A model generated the notes under the pieces. The model searched no databases and was not told where the DNA came from. It saw nothing but the letters and a program-made list of their open reading frames with translations. A DNA stretch of 64,000 nt from Adineta steineri (Eukaryota; Rotifera; Eurotatoria; Adinetida; Adinetidae), in contig CAJNOI010000131.1 of NCBI GenBank assembly GCA_905250115.1, forward strand, positions 7,217 to 71,216. Reading direction: 5' to 3'. Made by a program: the position numbers and the translations under genes. Positions 1-10,363 of the stretch are shown here, piece by piece (the first letter of the stretch is position 1; every line of letters begins with the position of its first letter).

Positions 1-72
1 TCTCAAGTTTATATTTGAAAAAATAGACAAATAGATATTTATTTTTTCTCTAGATTTCTATTCAAACAAAAA

Positions 73-1463
73 ATGGCAAGTGATAAAACATTCTGTTGTA
101 CATGTAACAAAGAAAGAATTACTTGTCTTTGTGATGGATGTTCAAAAAAATATTGTTTTATTGATTTAACAGGACATTATTAAAGATTACATGAAGAATC
201 CCGTGATATTACTGATAGTTATGGTGCATTTGAACAAACAACAGTGAAATACGACCGTATATGGTCGTATTTTTTCTGGATACAGTGGTATTCAATCGTT
301 TGCGAAGTTCGTAATGATTGACCTGGGGACGTTTAAAAACAATTTAATGACTTACATGAACAAACAAAACAAGTTTATAAAGACAAGGCATTTAATGAGA
401 AGGAGTTGAATTACTTGAGAAATAAGTTAATGAAAATTACACAGCAATTAAATAATCCGTCGAATACTTCTATTCAACAAAGTTCACCATCATTTATTAA
501 TGAAATTTCAGTTATTCAATTAAAAAGTAAGTTTTTAAGAAATAATTTATAGCAGAGTAATTCTCATTTTCTAAGAATTAATGTTAAAAATCTATAAAAA
601 CAAAGGAAAGTGATGACGAAGAAGATAAAAACAATTTAGAATACTATTGATTCATTTAATCAATAATAATAGAATTCATAGAAATAGAACATTCAGTTTA
701 TTTGTATGTAAAAGAAAAGAATAATAAAACATGAAATAATACTAAAAGAAAAAATTAATTTTTCTTCAGAGTTTAAAAAGATATGTTTGATAGATAAAAA
801 CAAAATTGAATTATTTTCAAATTTTTATTTTACAGAAAATCAGTCAGCGAAGTCTTTTCTTATTTTAAATTTTTCTTCTCTTTTCAAATTAAATATTCGT
901 TAATTTGTATCACAAATAAGCTAGATGTTCCAATAAAAATATTCTTTCTCTTTAAAAATTCGATTCGAAAAACAATCAATATAGAATAAAATTTGTCTTT
1001 TTATTACACATTTTTATCAAAACTCTATTCAAAATTCAACTTTAACAAAAAAAACAAACTCAAAGTTTCATTGAAAACTAACCTTTTCTTTTTTTATCGA
1101 TAAAAAACAAAATTTTCTTCTTCTTCTCTCGAATCAAAATTCAACGAATGGAAACAAAATGCTATTACTGTAGCTGGTGGATACGGACGTGGACGAGGAC
1201 AACGATTAAACCAACTCAATGGCCCTGTTGGAATCTTTATTGATGACAAGAAAAATATTTTCATCGCTAATTCTTATAATCAACGCATTGTTGAACGGAA
1301 ATATAATGCAAATGAAGGACAAATTGTTGTAGGTGGAAATGGTCAAGAAAATCAATTAACTCAGTTGTATAGTCCATGTGGTTTATCTTTTGATCATGAA
1401 AGCAATATTTATATTGCTGATTTTGCAAGCAATCGCATTCAAAAATTTGATGTACTTGTTTAA
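73..1463 (+). pseudogene. Decayed B-box / coiled-coil / NHL-repeat protein gene
   Basis: The ATG at 73 opens a Cys-rich segment with paired CxxC motifs and a final FIDLTGH stretch, as in B-box zinc fingers of NHL/TRIM-type proteins. TAA at 181 stops it where the family usually has Gln, and the same frame would continue into a helical segment (RLHEESRDITDSYGAFEQ). About 80 bp of unrelated sequence (about 249-331) interrupts the coiled coil, which resumes until about 525. The 3' end (1149-1463) is open for 104 codons and shows two to three NHL repeats (GPVGIFID..NIFIANSYNQRIV; SPCGLSFD..NIYIADFASNRIQKF) before TAA. The 530-1148 stretch between is A+T-rich and unreadable. NHL repeats form beta-propellers. 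Domain order is clear; that the gene is dead is inferred from the internal stop and the insertion. Confidence 0.72.
250..269. repeat. Short perfect hairpin in the inserted sequence
   Basis: TACGACC at 250-256 and GGTCGTA at 263-269 form a 7-bp perfect stem around a GTATAT loop. It sits at the left edge of the roughly 80-bp insertion that breaks the B-box/NHL pseudogene, so it may be the end of a small mobile fragment. Confidence 0.4.
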
Positions 1464-2248
1464 AGTTTTCATTTTTTTGATAAATGAAATAAAAGAATAA
1501 AAAGAAAATAATTTAAAGGTGTTTTTTTCATTTTATTATCAAACATTACAAATGCCTTTTGCTTTTGTAATTATATTTTTAATTTTAATAAATTATAAAT
1601 TTAAATAATTTCAATCAGTTATAAAACTATTTCTACTACACTTTTAGACTAACTTATGTATCTGTAGAATTTTTATATGAAAAACTCCGAAAGAAAAAAA
1701 TTTATTCAGAACTATCTGTGTGAAACAAAGAATTTGATTCAAAAATAGTTCATCAAGTCTAGAGTATTCCTTTTCTTTTTTTTTGTAGAACTTTGTAATG
1801 GATATAACCAGCTCATTTCACGTTTACTCTCAAAATATATTTTTCATTATTTCGGAGAATTAATTAAGTTCTATGATTTTGTATCGTATGTAGACAAACG
1901 AAGAAATCTCCGATATTTAAATCAATAGTATAAGTTTTCTTCTTTCACCGTCTCTAGCGATTGTCATTTACCGATATTTATACATTTTTGTTATTCTAGA
2001 TCAAATTCAACGTTCAGTTAGTTGAAAGTAACAAGAAACTATTTTTCTAATTACTATTGTGTCTGTAATGAATCTTTTTGTAACATTTGATTTTGAAAAT
2101 ATAATTAAAACTGTTACTTAATATGTTGTTAAATAATAGAGAAACGGCAAAAGAGAGAAAGACTAGCTAAGAGCAGAAATTGTGGTTTCTTTATATTTGA
2201 ACACATCACAATATTTTACTGCATTCATTCTAAAATCAGATTGAGACA
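1464..2248. other. A+T-rich intergenic stretch
   Basis: No coding pattern, repeat array or RNA gene is visible. It presumably holds the 3' end of the decayed NHL gene and the promoter of the pentapeptide gene that follows. Confidence 0.5.
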
Positions 2249-3100
2249 ATGGTAGATTTAAACAAACGAGCTTTTTGGCATTTTACATTTAAAGACATAT
2301 TAACTATTCTATGTTCAGCTGCTATACCCATAGCTCTTGCTATTTATACTGCAATTGGATCTCAACAACAAAAACAGGAAGCTGAAAAAACACGACAGTT
2401 TGATCTGGAACAATCAAGAGAATTAAGACAACAAACACTTTATGATGAATTTATAAATAATATTTTGAAATTGGATAATTATGGTTATCTTAAAGAGAAA
2501 AAAAATCCATGGGCATTTGCAAATGCATATTATCGTGCTGCTCATCGTCAATGGGATACAACACGTAAAGCAGATGTTTTACAATTTCTTAAAGAAAAAC
2601 AATTAATTGGTAGAAACAGTTGTACTAATGGATGTAGAGCAACAAAACTAGATGATATAATTCGTTTGAGTAAGTTAAACTTTGATAATGTACATCTAGC
2701 AAGTCAAACTGGTGCATTACATCAGTTGGATTTAGAATGTGTTTCTTTTAATGAAATATCAATGTCAAATGCAGTATTTTCATCTGCTAATTTAAATGGT
2801 GCATCATTTGATGGAGCACGATTAGATCAGGTGAAATTTCATGGTTCATCTTTACTTTGTGCTAGTTTTAATGGTGCAAATTTATCGGGAGCAGATTTTA
2901 GAAACTCTGATCTGACAGGTGCGCAGTTTTTAAATAGTGATTTGTCGAACGCTAAATTAACTGAAAATCAAATGAAACAGGCATCTTTTGATAATGTAAC
3001 TATGCCAAACGGAGAGAAGAGTGAAAATACGGTATCAATCACAACAAAAAAACCTATAACACAAACAACAAGAACAACAACAACATCAATCGGTCAGTAA
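2249..3100 (+). CDS. Membrane-anchored pentapeptide-repeat protein (copy 1)
   Basis: Single-exon gene of 283 residues. One hydrophobic segment (residues about 15-36, ILTILCSAAIPIALAIYTAI) is followed by a Gln/Glu/Arg-rich helix likely to be a coiled coil, then a middle region with an RKADVLQFLKEKQLIG motif. From about residue 150 to 250 come pentapeptide repeats of the A(D/N)LXX type (SANLNGASFDGARLDQVKF, ANLSGADFRNSDLTGAQF), which fold into a right-handed quadrilateral beta-helix. The tail is Thr-rich after a MPNGE motif. Topology suggests a single-pass anchor with the beta-helix on one face of a membrane. The gene at 9479-10363 has the same plan. Function is unknown; such proteins are abundant in bdelloids. 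The start is the first in-frame ATG before the anchor. Confidence 0.85.
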   Translation: MVDLNKRAFWHFTFKDILTILCSAAIPIALAIYTAIGSQQQKQEAEKTRQFDLEQSRELRQQTLYDEFINNILKLDNYGYLKEKKNPWAFANAYYRAAHRQWDTTRKADVLQFLKEKQLIGRNSCTNGCRATKLDDIIRLSKLNFDNVHLASQTGALHQLDLECVSFNEISMSNAVFSSANLNGASFDGARLDQVKFHGSSLLCASFNGANLSGADFRNSDLTGAQFLNSDLSNAKLTENQMKQASFDNVTMPNGEKSENTVSITTKKPITQTTRTTTTSIGQ

Positions 3101-3609
3101 TATGCCACACGAATCATAGTACCTTTTTTAGTTACCAATCGATCAGTTCGTGTTCAGCTTAAGAAACTATATTGTTAGAACTTCCTGTTTCTTATTTGTT
3201 GAATATGTTCGATAGATGATAGGTAATTTTCAGATAACATTTCTTTTTAGATATTATTTTGAAAGTTAGTCATATTATATGTTTGTAATATTGCTAAAAT
3301 AGTTTCATTTACTTTTATCTTTATGAGAGAGATTTGTATAGAGTGAAATCCAGAATCTTTTACGGAAGAACTCAGCTCGAAGCTACAGCAACTGGTGATA
3401 GGCCCACAAAATACAAAATTTGTTCAGTTTTAATTTTATATGTAGATGTCAATCTTTATATGTTAGATTTAACTTTTCTATAGATGCTTGGAGAACTAAA
3501 GGTATTAAAGATGCTACTATGTTCTATAGAAAAGTAAAGGAAGAAAAGTTTTATTTCTTCTGGATCCCTCTTGTTCAATGTCAGCTTCTTATGTAAACCT
3601 CAGAAAGAA
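3101..3609. other. Intergenic stretch, no gene seen
   Basis: No signal-peptide exon for the FG-GAP exon at 4029 could be found here. The next 180 bases are telomere-type repeat. Confidence 0.45.
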
Positions 3610-3789
3610 TCAGGGGTGAGCGTCGGTGTCGGTGTGAGTATGTGTATGGGCGTGAATGTGGCTGTAGGTGTGAGTGTGTGTGTCGGTCGGTGTGGATGTG
3701 AGTGTGAACGTGGGCGGTTGTGCCTGTAGGTATTATATTTATTTGTAATTAACACAAACCCCACTGACACCCACACCCACACTCATACC
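3610..3789. repeat. Degenerate telomere-type fold-back tract
   Basis: A G-rich arm (about 3614-3725) of GTGTGAG/GTCGGTGTG words related to TGTGGG is followed, after a short A+T-rich spacer, by a C-rich arm (about 3753-3788) of ACACCC words. Read as one strand this is an imperfect inverted repeat. It lies about 240 bp upstream of the 5'-incomplete FG-GAP exon. Confidence 0.65.
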
Positions 3790-4028
3790 CTTGATTAATC
3801 TCTTACAAAAGATAAGACTTATTTTATTTGATTTGTGCTTAACTTTCCGGTGCTTAACTTTCTCGTGTTCATCGTTCCTTGTGCTCGTTGTTTACCAATC
3901 TATTTGATTTGTTGATTGGTTTGCTTTCCTTTGAGCTAAACTATTGCATATTAAATAGAATAAGACGGTGAAATAATATTTTTAGCGATAAAAATTACAA
4001 TCTAAATCTTGTTTTTCTTGTTTATTAG

Positions 4029-5062
4029 CTTGTAATACTACATTTCATAATCAAACTATTTATTCACTTGGTTTAAGCCCATATGCAGCAGCAGTAGCTG
4101 ATGTGAACAACGATAATAAACCCGATATTGTTACTGCAAATAGATATTCGGACACCGTCAGTGTTCTTCTCAACAGAGGCAACAACATTTTTTCTCCTCC
4201 AACTATTTACTCAGTTGGTACACGGCCATCGACAGTAGCAATAGTCGATGTGAACGACGACAATAAATCCGATATTATCACTACAAATTATGATTCAAAC
4301 ACCATCAGTGTTCTTCTCAATATAAATGACGGCACTTTTTCTCCTGAAACTACTTATGCAGTTGATGTAAATCCAGAGTCAATAGCAGTAGCCGATGTGA
4401 ACAGCGACAACAAACCGGATATTGTTACTGCAAATTTCCTTTCAAATACCACCAGTGTTCTTCTCAGCAGAGGCAATGGTACCTTTTCTCCTCAAACTAC
4501 TTACGCAGTTGGTGGAAATCCAGCGGCAGTAGCTGTAGCTGATGTGAATAGCGACGGCCAACCTGATATTGTTACTACAAATACGGCTTCAAACACTGTC
4601 AGTGTTCTTCTCAACATAGGCAATGGTACTTTTTCTCCTCAAACTACTTACGCAGTTGGTGCATATTCAGCGGCAGTAGCTGTAGTCGATGTGAACAGCG
4701 ACAATAAACCCGATATTGTCACTGCAAATACGTATTCACACACCACCAGTGTTCTTCTCAACAAAGGCAATGGCACTTTTTCTCCTCAAGTTACCTACTC
4801 AGTTGGTTCAGGCCCATTCGCAGTAGCTGTAGCCGATGTGAACAGCGACAGTAAACCTGATATTGTCACTGCAAATAAAAATCCAGGCACCGTCAGTTTG
4901 CTTCTTAACACAGGCAATGGCACTTTTTCGCCTCAAATTAGTTACTCAGTTGGCGTAAGTCCACAATCAGTAGCAATAGCCGATGTGAACGGTGACAACA
5001 AGCCCGATATTATCGCCGCAAACTATGGTGGAAACACCGTCAGTGTTCTCCTTCACTGTTAA
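4029..5062 (+). CDS. FG-GAP/VCBS seven-bladed propeller, 5'-incomplete (copy 1)
   Basis: An exon begins after the acceptor TTTATTAG (4021-4028) and runs 1034 nt to TAA. It encodes CNTTFHNQ and then seven tandem units of 49 residues (147 bp). Each unit carries a Ca-binding loop of the DVNxDxKPDI type, as in FG-GAP/VCBS blades of integrin-alpha-like propellers, and ends NGTFSPQTTY. The protein closes with VSVLLHC. The paralogue at 11807-13735 has an exon of the same length and phase preceded by signal-peptide and Thr/Ser-linker exons. No equivalent is visible in 3101-4028; the telomere-type tract at 3610-3789 occupies that region. The gene therefore looks truncated at its 5' end, unless a distant exon exists. 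The likely role is extracellular ligand binding or adhesion, inferred from the family. Confidence 0.75.
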
Positions 5063-5308
5063 AATTTATTTCTCTAACATACTCAGTGTCCTTATTGACA
5101 TATCGGTACTCTACCAACAACATTATTCTATGATTAGCCACTTAACAATATGGAGCAAATAACAATGTTCGTTCGATACCAACATTTTTTTATTATCAAT
5201 GTTTCACGCAAACTCATTAATGCTTATACTTTCAGCTTCTTGTATTGTTTTCTTTTGCTTAAATCAATGAAAATCAAGCTGATTCTATCTTTTGATCAAA
5301 ATAATAGT

Positions 5309-5396
5309 ATGAGTACATGAGTGCGGATGTGACTGGATGTGAGTGTAAAGAATCACATCAATATCTACACTCACAGTTACATCTATCCTCATGAGT
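5309..5396. repeat. Highly decayed telomere-type fold-back
   Basis: G-rich words (GAGTGCGGATGTGACTGG, GGATGTGAGTGT) are followed after about 20 bp by C-rich words (CTACACTCACAGTTACATC, ATCCTCATGAG). The two arms are imperfectly complementary and share the hexamer-like spacing of the better tracts nearby. A further isolated C-rich patch lies at 5585-5602. Confidence 0.5.
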
Positions 5397-5758
5397 TTCC
5401 ACTACTATGGAATCTAATGAGAAGTACCAACTATTAACTATCAACTGATTAGTTTGCGAGTTTGATTTCATCTTACGATTGCTTTTCATTATATATCATT
5501 TATCACTAATAAATATATTCTAATGAACATTTAAGTGTATACCTTCTTGATTCAGAAAATAGCCTTAAGAAAGATTCCTTAAGACATCTACACCCACATC
5601 CCGTTTGTTATGAAGGATAAAAGAGAACCCTTGTCTAATAGACAGTAATATTCTATGGTATCATTGCCTCACAGCACACATTTATAAGTGAATAATAAAA
5701 GAAATCGATCAAAGAATAAAAGTATGATCAGATGCGATTAAAGGTGATTCTTTCATTC
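5397..5758. other. Intergenic stretch between repeat tracts
   Basis: A+T-rich, with the isolated ACACCCACATCCC patch at 5587-5600 and no gene. Confidence 0.4.
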
Positions 5759-5986
5759 GTGGGTGGGTGTGGGTGTGGGTGTGGGTGTGGGTGGGTGTGG
5801 GTGTGGGTGTGGGTGGGTGTGGGTGTGGGTGTGGGTGTGGGTGTGGGTGTGGGTGGGTGTGGGTGTGGGTGGGTGAGGTGTAGGTGTGGATGCGGGTACT
5901 CTACTCATTCCACACTCACGCTTACACACACATCCACATCCACCCTACCGCACACCATACCCTCACACTCACCCACACTCACAAAT
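5759..5986. repeat. Interstitial TGTGGG tract with opposed C-rich arm
   Basis: 5759-5877 is a nearly perfect run of GTGTGG/GTGGGT units (TGTGGG on the + strand) with occasional GTGGGTGGG variants. It decays into GGTGTAGGTGTGGATGCGGG by 5897. After a short spacer a C-rich, decayed arm (about 5908-5986: CACACTCACGCTTACACACA and similar) points the other way. I recall TGTGGG as the bdelloid telomere unit, so this is an interstitial telomere-like array in head-to-head layout. An open frame through it is a repeat artefact. Confidence 0.85.
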
Positions 5987-6118
5987 GAGAAAAAAATATA
6001 CAGATATTTACAACAACATACTTGTTTCTAGTGAAAGTTCATATGAGTAGTTATTTTAATATCAATTCTATTTTTATTATTAATTAGAAAAAAAAAGTTT
6101 TTGATTTAAAATTTCAAA

Positions 6119-8496
6119 TTAAGACCATCGAGTTGGTTTTCCTTGTAAATGTATTGTATGTATATGTTGTTTACCAATAAGAATTTTATAGAAACCTGGT
6201 TCTAACCATTTCGATCCATCATGAGCCACTGTTAATAAGGATTGCATATTGAATGGAAAAAATACTTCAGTTGATTCATGAACATTTAAATGTACACGTT
6301 CAAATCCAAATAATTTTTTTAATGGTGGTGTTTGATCATTGAAAGTTATTTGTGGTGGTATAACATATGCAAGAACTACATCATCACCTGCTACCATACC
6401 TGTATTTGTTATATTAACACGATAGGGATGACCTACTACATTCTTTTCATTATAATTATTTTTCATTAATGACTCAATTGAAAATTTTGATACTAATGAA
6501 TCATTAGACCATGAATAATCAAATGTTGTATAAGAAAGACCGTCACCAAACTCAAAAATTGCTTTTCCTGTATAAAATTTATATGTTCGACCAGGATTTG
6601 TTGATGATGGTCGCATTTGCATATCAAACATACTAACAGCATTAACATATGATTCAGGATAGATTGTAATTGGTAAACGTCCACCAGGATTATATATACC
6701 AAACATAACATTAGCTAAAGCAAGACCACCTGATTGACCAGCATAACCCATCCAAATAAGACTTGCACATTCATTTGAATCACTTACATAGGATAGATCA
6801 AGACTACTTCCCGACATAATAACAACATGAAGTGGTGTACGAACAACTTTTTCGAGTTGTTCAATCAATCTAAGTTGAACATCAGGTAATGCAATAGATG
6901 TTCGATCATGACCTTCAGATTCCACAGATTGATCAATACCACCAAAGAATATAACAATATCCGATGATTTAGCTAATTCAATAGCTGCTGCAAAACCACT
7001 TTCATCACCATCTGTAATTTTACAACCCATAGCATATGAAATATTGATTGAATGACCTTAATATAAAAGAAGAAGATGAAATGATAAAGAAATAAATTGA
7101 TTAAAATTTTACTTTGTGTTATTAATTCAAATCCTAAAAGAGGACTAATTAAAAATGGTGCGTTTCCAAAATAATTTCCTTGCATTAATCCAGTTGCATT
7201 AGCTGTTGGTCCAATTAATGCAATTTTTTTATTCTGTAAACCATTTATATCGAATGGTAATGCTTTGTTTGTATTTTTCAATAGAACAATACTTTGTTGT
7301 GCAGCTTCTAATGATAATTGTCTAGCTTCTTCTGTATCAACATCATTTTTAGATAATTTTCTATATGGTTGTTGTTCAGGTGGATCAAAATAACCAAGAC
7401 GAACAAGAACATTAAATGTGCGTTGAAGTGCTTGATCAATATCAGCTTCAACAATTGTCTTTTTATCTAATGCTGTTTGAGTATTTTTTGAGTAAAAATC
7501 TCCACAATTAAGATCTGTACCGGCATGTAATGCAACAGCAACTGTATCTTCTACTGTTGATGTATAATGATGTGCATTCATAATTGTTGAAACAGCACCA
7601 CAATCACTAACAACAAAACCATCAAGATGATATGATTCACTAAAATAAATAAAGTTATTTTTAAAAGAAAAAAAAATATAGTATTACCGTGCAATAGTTT
7701 CCAATATGAACTTATTAGCACATGATGGAACACCATTAACAGCATTATAACTACACATAATACTTGCTACTTTTGCATCACGTATACAAGTTTCAAATGG
7801 TGGCATATATGTTTCAATAAGATCTTGATCACTAACACGAGCATCAAAATGATAACGATCTGTACCATTCCAATCTTCTAAATCATAAGCAGCATAATGT
7901 TTACAATCTGCAGCTATTTTTAAATATCGTTCATCATCACCACGTTGTAAACCATTAATCAATGTATAAACATATTGTGATGTTAAAAATGGATCTTCAC
8001 CTGGTGTTTCTTGACCACGACCCCAACGTGGATCACGAAATATATTTATATTTGGTGTAAAAAATACTAAACCAGCACGACCTTCATTATTAAATGCACG
8101 TGCTTCATTTGATATAATACTAGCAATACGATGAACAAGACTTAAATTAAATGTTGCACCAAGATTGATAGGCATTGGAAAACTACTAGCTGCTGGTAAA
8201 TCACCACCAAATGCAACACCAGGTGAATAAGCTACACCATGTAAAGCTTCAGACCACCATTCAAATTTTGGTAAACCTAAACGTGGTATAGCAGCAGCAG
8301 TTGTTACTAATTGTGTAATTTTTTCAGCTGTTGTCATACGACTAACGACATCAGCAGCTCGTACACGAGATGGAAGAGATTGATCACATATAGGAAATGT
8401 TGAAAGTGGACCTGATTTACAATCAGGAAAACTTCCTGTTTGTGTATTGATAGTAATAATATAAGTAAAAAGTAATATTAAACGAACATACATCAT
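6119..8496 (-). CDS. GH3 beta-xylosidase / beta-glucosidase-type enzyme
   Basis: Three exons on the minus strand, 8496-7688, 7639-7113 and 7056-6119, join in phase to 757 residues, the usual length of plant- and fungal-type beta-xylosidases. A signal peptide (VRLILLFTYIITINTQ) implies secretion. The GH3 barrel domain shows MTTAEKITQLV, PKFEWWSEALHGV, FTPNINIFRDPRWGRGQETPGEDP and KHYAAYDLEDW. After the first intron comes GFVVSDCGAV, whose Asp is the family's catalytic nucleophile. The second domain has ALIGPTANA, the HSI.YA.GC segment, FFGGIDQSVESEGHDR (carrying the candidate acid/base Glu) and GGRLPITIYP; a fibronectin-III-like end (GMVAGDDVVLAYV) closes it. It probably removes xylose or glucose from plant or algal polysaccharide. 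Carbohydrate-active genes of this kind in bdelloids are often of foreign origin; the introns argue for an established host gene. Confidence 0.9.
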
Positions 8497-9478
8497 GTTT
8501 GTTGCCTCTTTTTTTCTTCTTCTTATGAATGTTCTAATAAAATAACAATATTTATTTTATATTGTGTTATTTAGATAAAGATAAATAAAAATAGAAACAC
8601 TGAAGATTTTTTTTTTCTTTCTAAGATAATACATGAGATAACTTGTTCATTGATAGTAAGCGAAATGAGTCGAGGTAGTTGTTAAGACAATATTTGTTTA
8701 GCAACATATATTTTAAATAAAAGAAAACGCTTGAAATAGAATGTAGTGGTTAATAATCATTATCCTAACATTTTCAGTATTATTAATATTTGTCGTGTAA
8801 CAGAAAAGATAGTTTATCTATGTCATTGTTTTTATCAGACGTTTTTTATTCTTGTGTAAACCACAATCTCAACGATGTCTTTTATATTAAAAGTACAGCT
8901 ATTTTGTTATATATAAATAAAGAAATATACATACCTTTCTTTTTTACTTTTACATTTACATGTGACACTTTATTTTTAACTCATATTTACCTATCATTTT
9001 TTGTCGTTTCTTTTTTTTTCTTCTCGTCGAAAACTAAGTATAGACAATCACATGTTTGTTTATTGATAATAGAAAAACAAAAAATGAAAATTAAAGGAGA
9101 TATTTTATGAACACTTAGATTCACACTATATATGCATAACAATCGAACACGATCATTTTATTTACGATTTATTTTCTCAATAGTACAGATTATCTTCACT
9201 ATTATCATATATTTATAAATGATAACTGTACTCGTTTAACAAGTACAAATTTTATTTAAATATATTTTAATGATAATCCAAAAATCTTCAAATGAATCAT
9301 TCTATCGTTATAAAAAGAATAACATATCAATGTAATACTTTTACATTTTTGCTCTTTCTTATTTATTTTATAACATGGTAATATACCCTTTGAAATAGTC
9401 AATCATACATTGGAATATGATAAAGGTTATTTGATTCTATAAAAACATAGTTTCATCAATATTCTTCTTCTTTTTATC
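8497..9478. other. A+T-rich intergenic stretch
   Basis: It separates the divergent GH3 gene and pentapeptide copy 2 and must hold both promoters. An open frame at 8790-9110 is Phe/Leu/Tyr-rich low-complexity sequence with no family resemblance. Confidence 0.45.
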
Positions 9479-10363
9479 ATGTCGGAACTCAAAACAATTA
9501 AAACTGACGAAGAAATATCTCCAGTAAAAATAAAAAAAAATAAAGGATGTTTAAAACATTCATTATATGAATGGCTTACTCTACTCTCATCACTTTTTGT
9601 TCCACTTGTTGTTGGAATTTTAACAGTTGTTCTTCCATTACAACAACAAAATATTAGTGATCATCAAAATGAAAATTCGAAAGCAATTGCTTTAAATAAT
9701 CGTTTACAAGATCTAAAACTATTACAAGATCAACAAAAACAAGTGATATTAAATACATTTGAACATGATTTATGTAATCTTCTTCTTAAATATAAGACAG
9801 TTAAAATTTACAATGATACTTCTTCTTCTCCTCGAGATGATGATGATGATGATGATGATAATAATGATATTAAAGAAGATGATAATGATGATGAACGTAT
9901 ATCATTTATTATTCGTACAAAAACATTACACGCATTAAGACAACTTGATCCAGCACGAAAGATTTTACTTATACAATTATTAATTGATAGTGGTATTCAA
10001 AAACGTATTAGTATATCTCGTGCAGATTTATCATCATTAATATTTCCTCCAGGTTCATTTTATAATCAATTTCGATTTGTAAATGTTGTTGCTCGAGATA
10101 TAAAATTAAAAAATGTTTATTTATATCAAAGCAATTTTTCATATTCAATTTTAGATGATTCATCATTTTATGAGTCAAATTGTTCGTATGCAGATTTTAG
10201 TCATGCATCATTACAACGAACTGATTGGACAAATACTGATGTTACTCAAGCAATATTTAATTTTACGAATTTATTAGGAGCTAAAATTACATCTCAACAA
10301 TTAGCTACAGTACATAGTTTACAAGGAGCAGTATTACCTAATGGTTCAACTGCTATTATATGA
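9479..10363 (+). CDS. Membrane-anchored pentapeptide-repeat protein (copy 2)
   Basis: Single-exon gene of 294 residues with the same plan as copy 1: a basic N-terminus, one hydrophobic segment (about residues 31-52, WLTLLSSLFVPLVVGILTVV), a Gln/Asn-rich helical stretch, then the motif RTKTLHALRQLDPARKILLI matching the middle region of copy 1. Pentapeptide-type repeats follow (NVYLYQSNFSYSILDDSSF, CSYADFSHASLQRTDW) and the end carries LPNGS. A tract of about 23 Asp/Asn-rich residues (about 119-141), coded by a GAT/GAC microsatellite, is absent from copy 1. Like copy 1 it is followed on the same strand by an FG-GAP propeller gene. Biochemical function is unknown. Confidence 0.83.
   Translation: MSELKTIKTDEEISPVKIKKNKGCLKHSLYEWLTLLSSLFVPLVVGILTVVLPLQQQNISDHQNENSKAIALNNRLQDLKLLQDQQKQVILNTFEHDLCNLLLKYKTVKIYNDTSSSPRDDDDDDDDNNDIKEDDNDDERISFIIRTKTLHALRQLDPARKILLIQLLIDSGIQKRISISRADLSSLIFPPGSFYNQFRFVNVVARDIKLKNVYLYQSNFSYSILDDSSFYESNCSYADFSHASLQRTDWTNTDVTQAIFNFTNLLGAKITSQQLATVHSLQGAVLPNGSTAII

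Noticed and set aside
3600-3782. His/Pro/Thr-rich 60-residue frame on the minus strand
   Set aside because: Lies wholly inside a decayed telomere-type tract.
5732-6031. Gly/Val/Cys-rich 99-residue frame
   Set aside because: Same artefact, through the TGTGGG tract.
6119-8496. Bacterial contamination as source of the GH3 gene
   Set aside because: Two in-phase GT..AG introns, host-like codon use and flanking animal genes in the same sequence.
8790-9110. 106-residue hydrophobic open frame
   Set aside because: Low-complexity Phe/Leu/Tyr sequence in A+T-rich DNA, no motif, no splice or family support.
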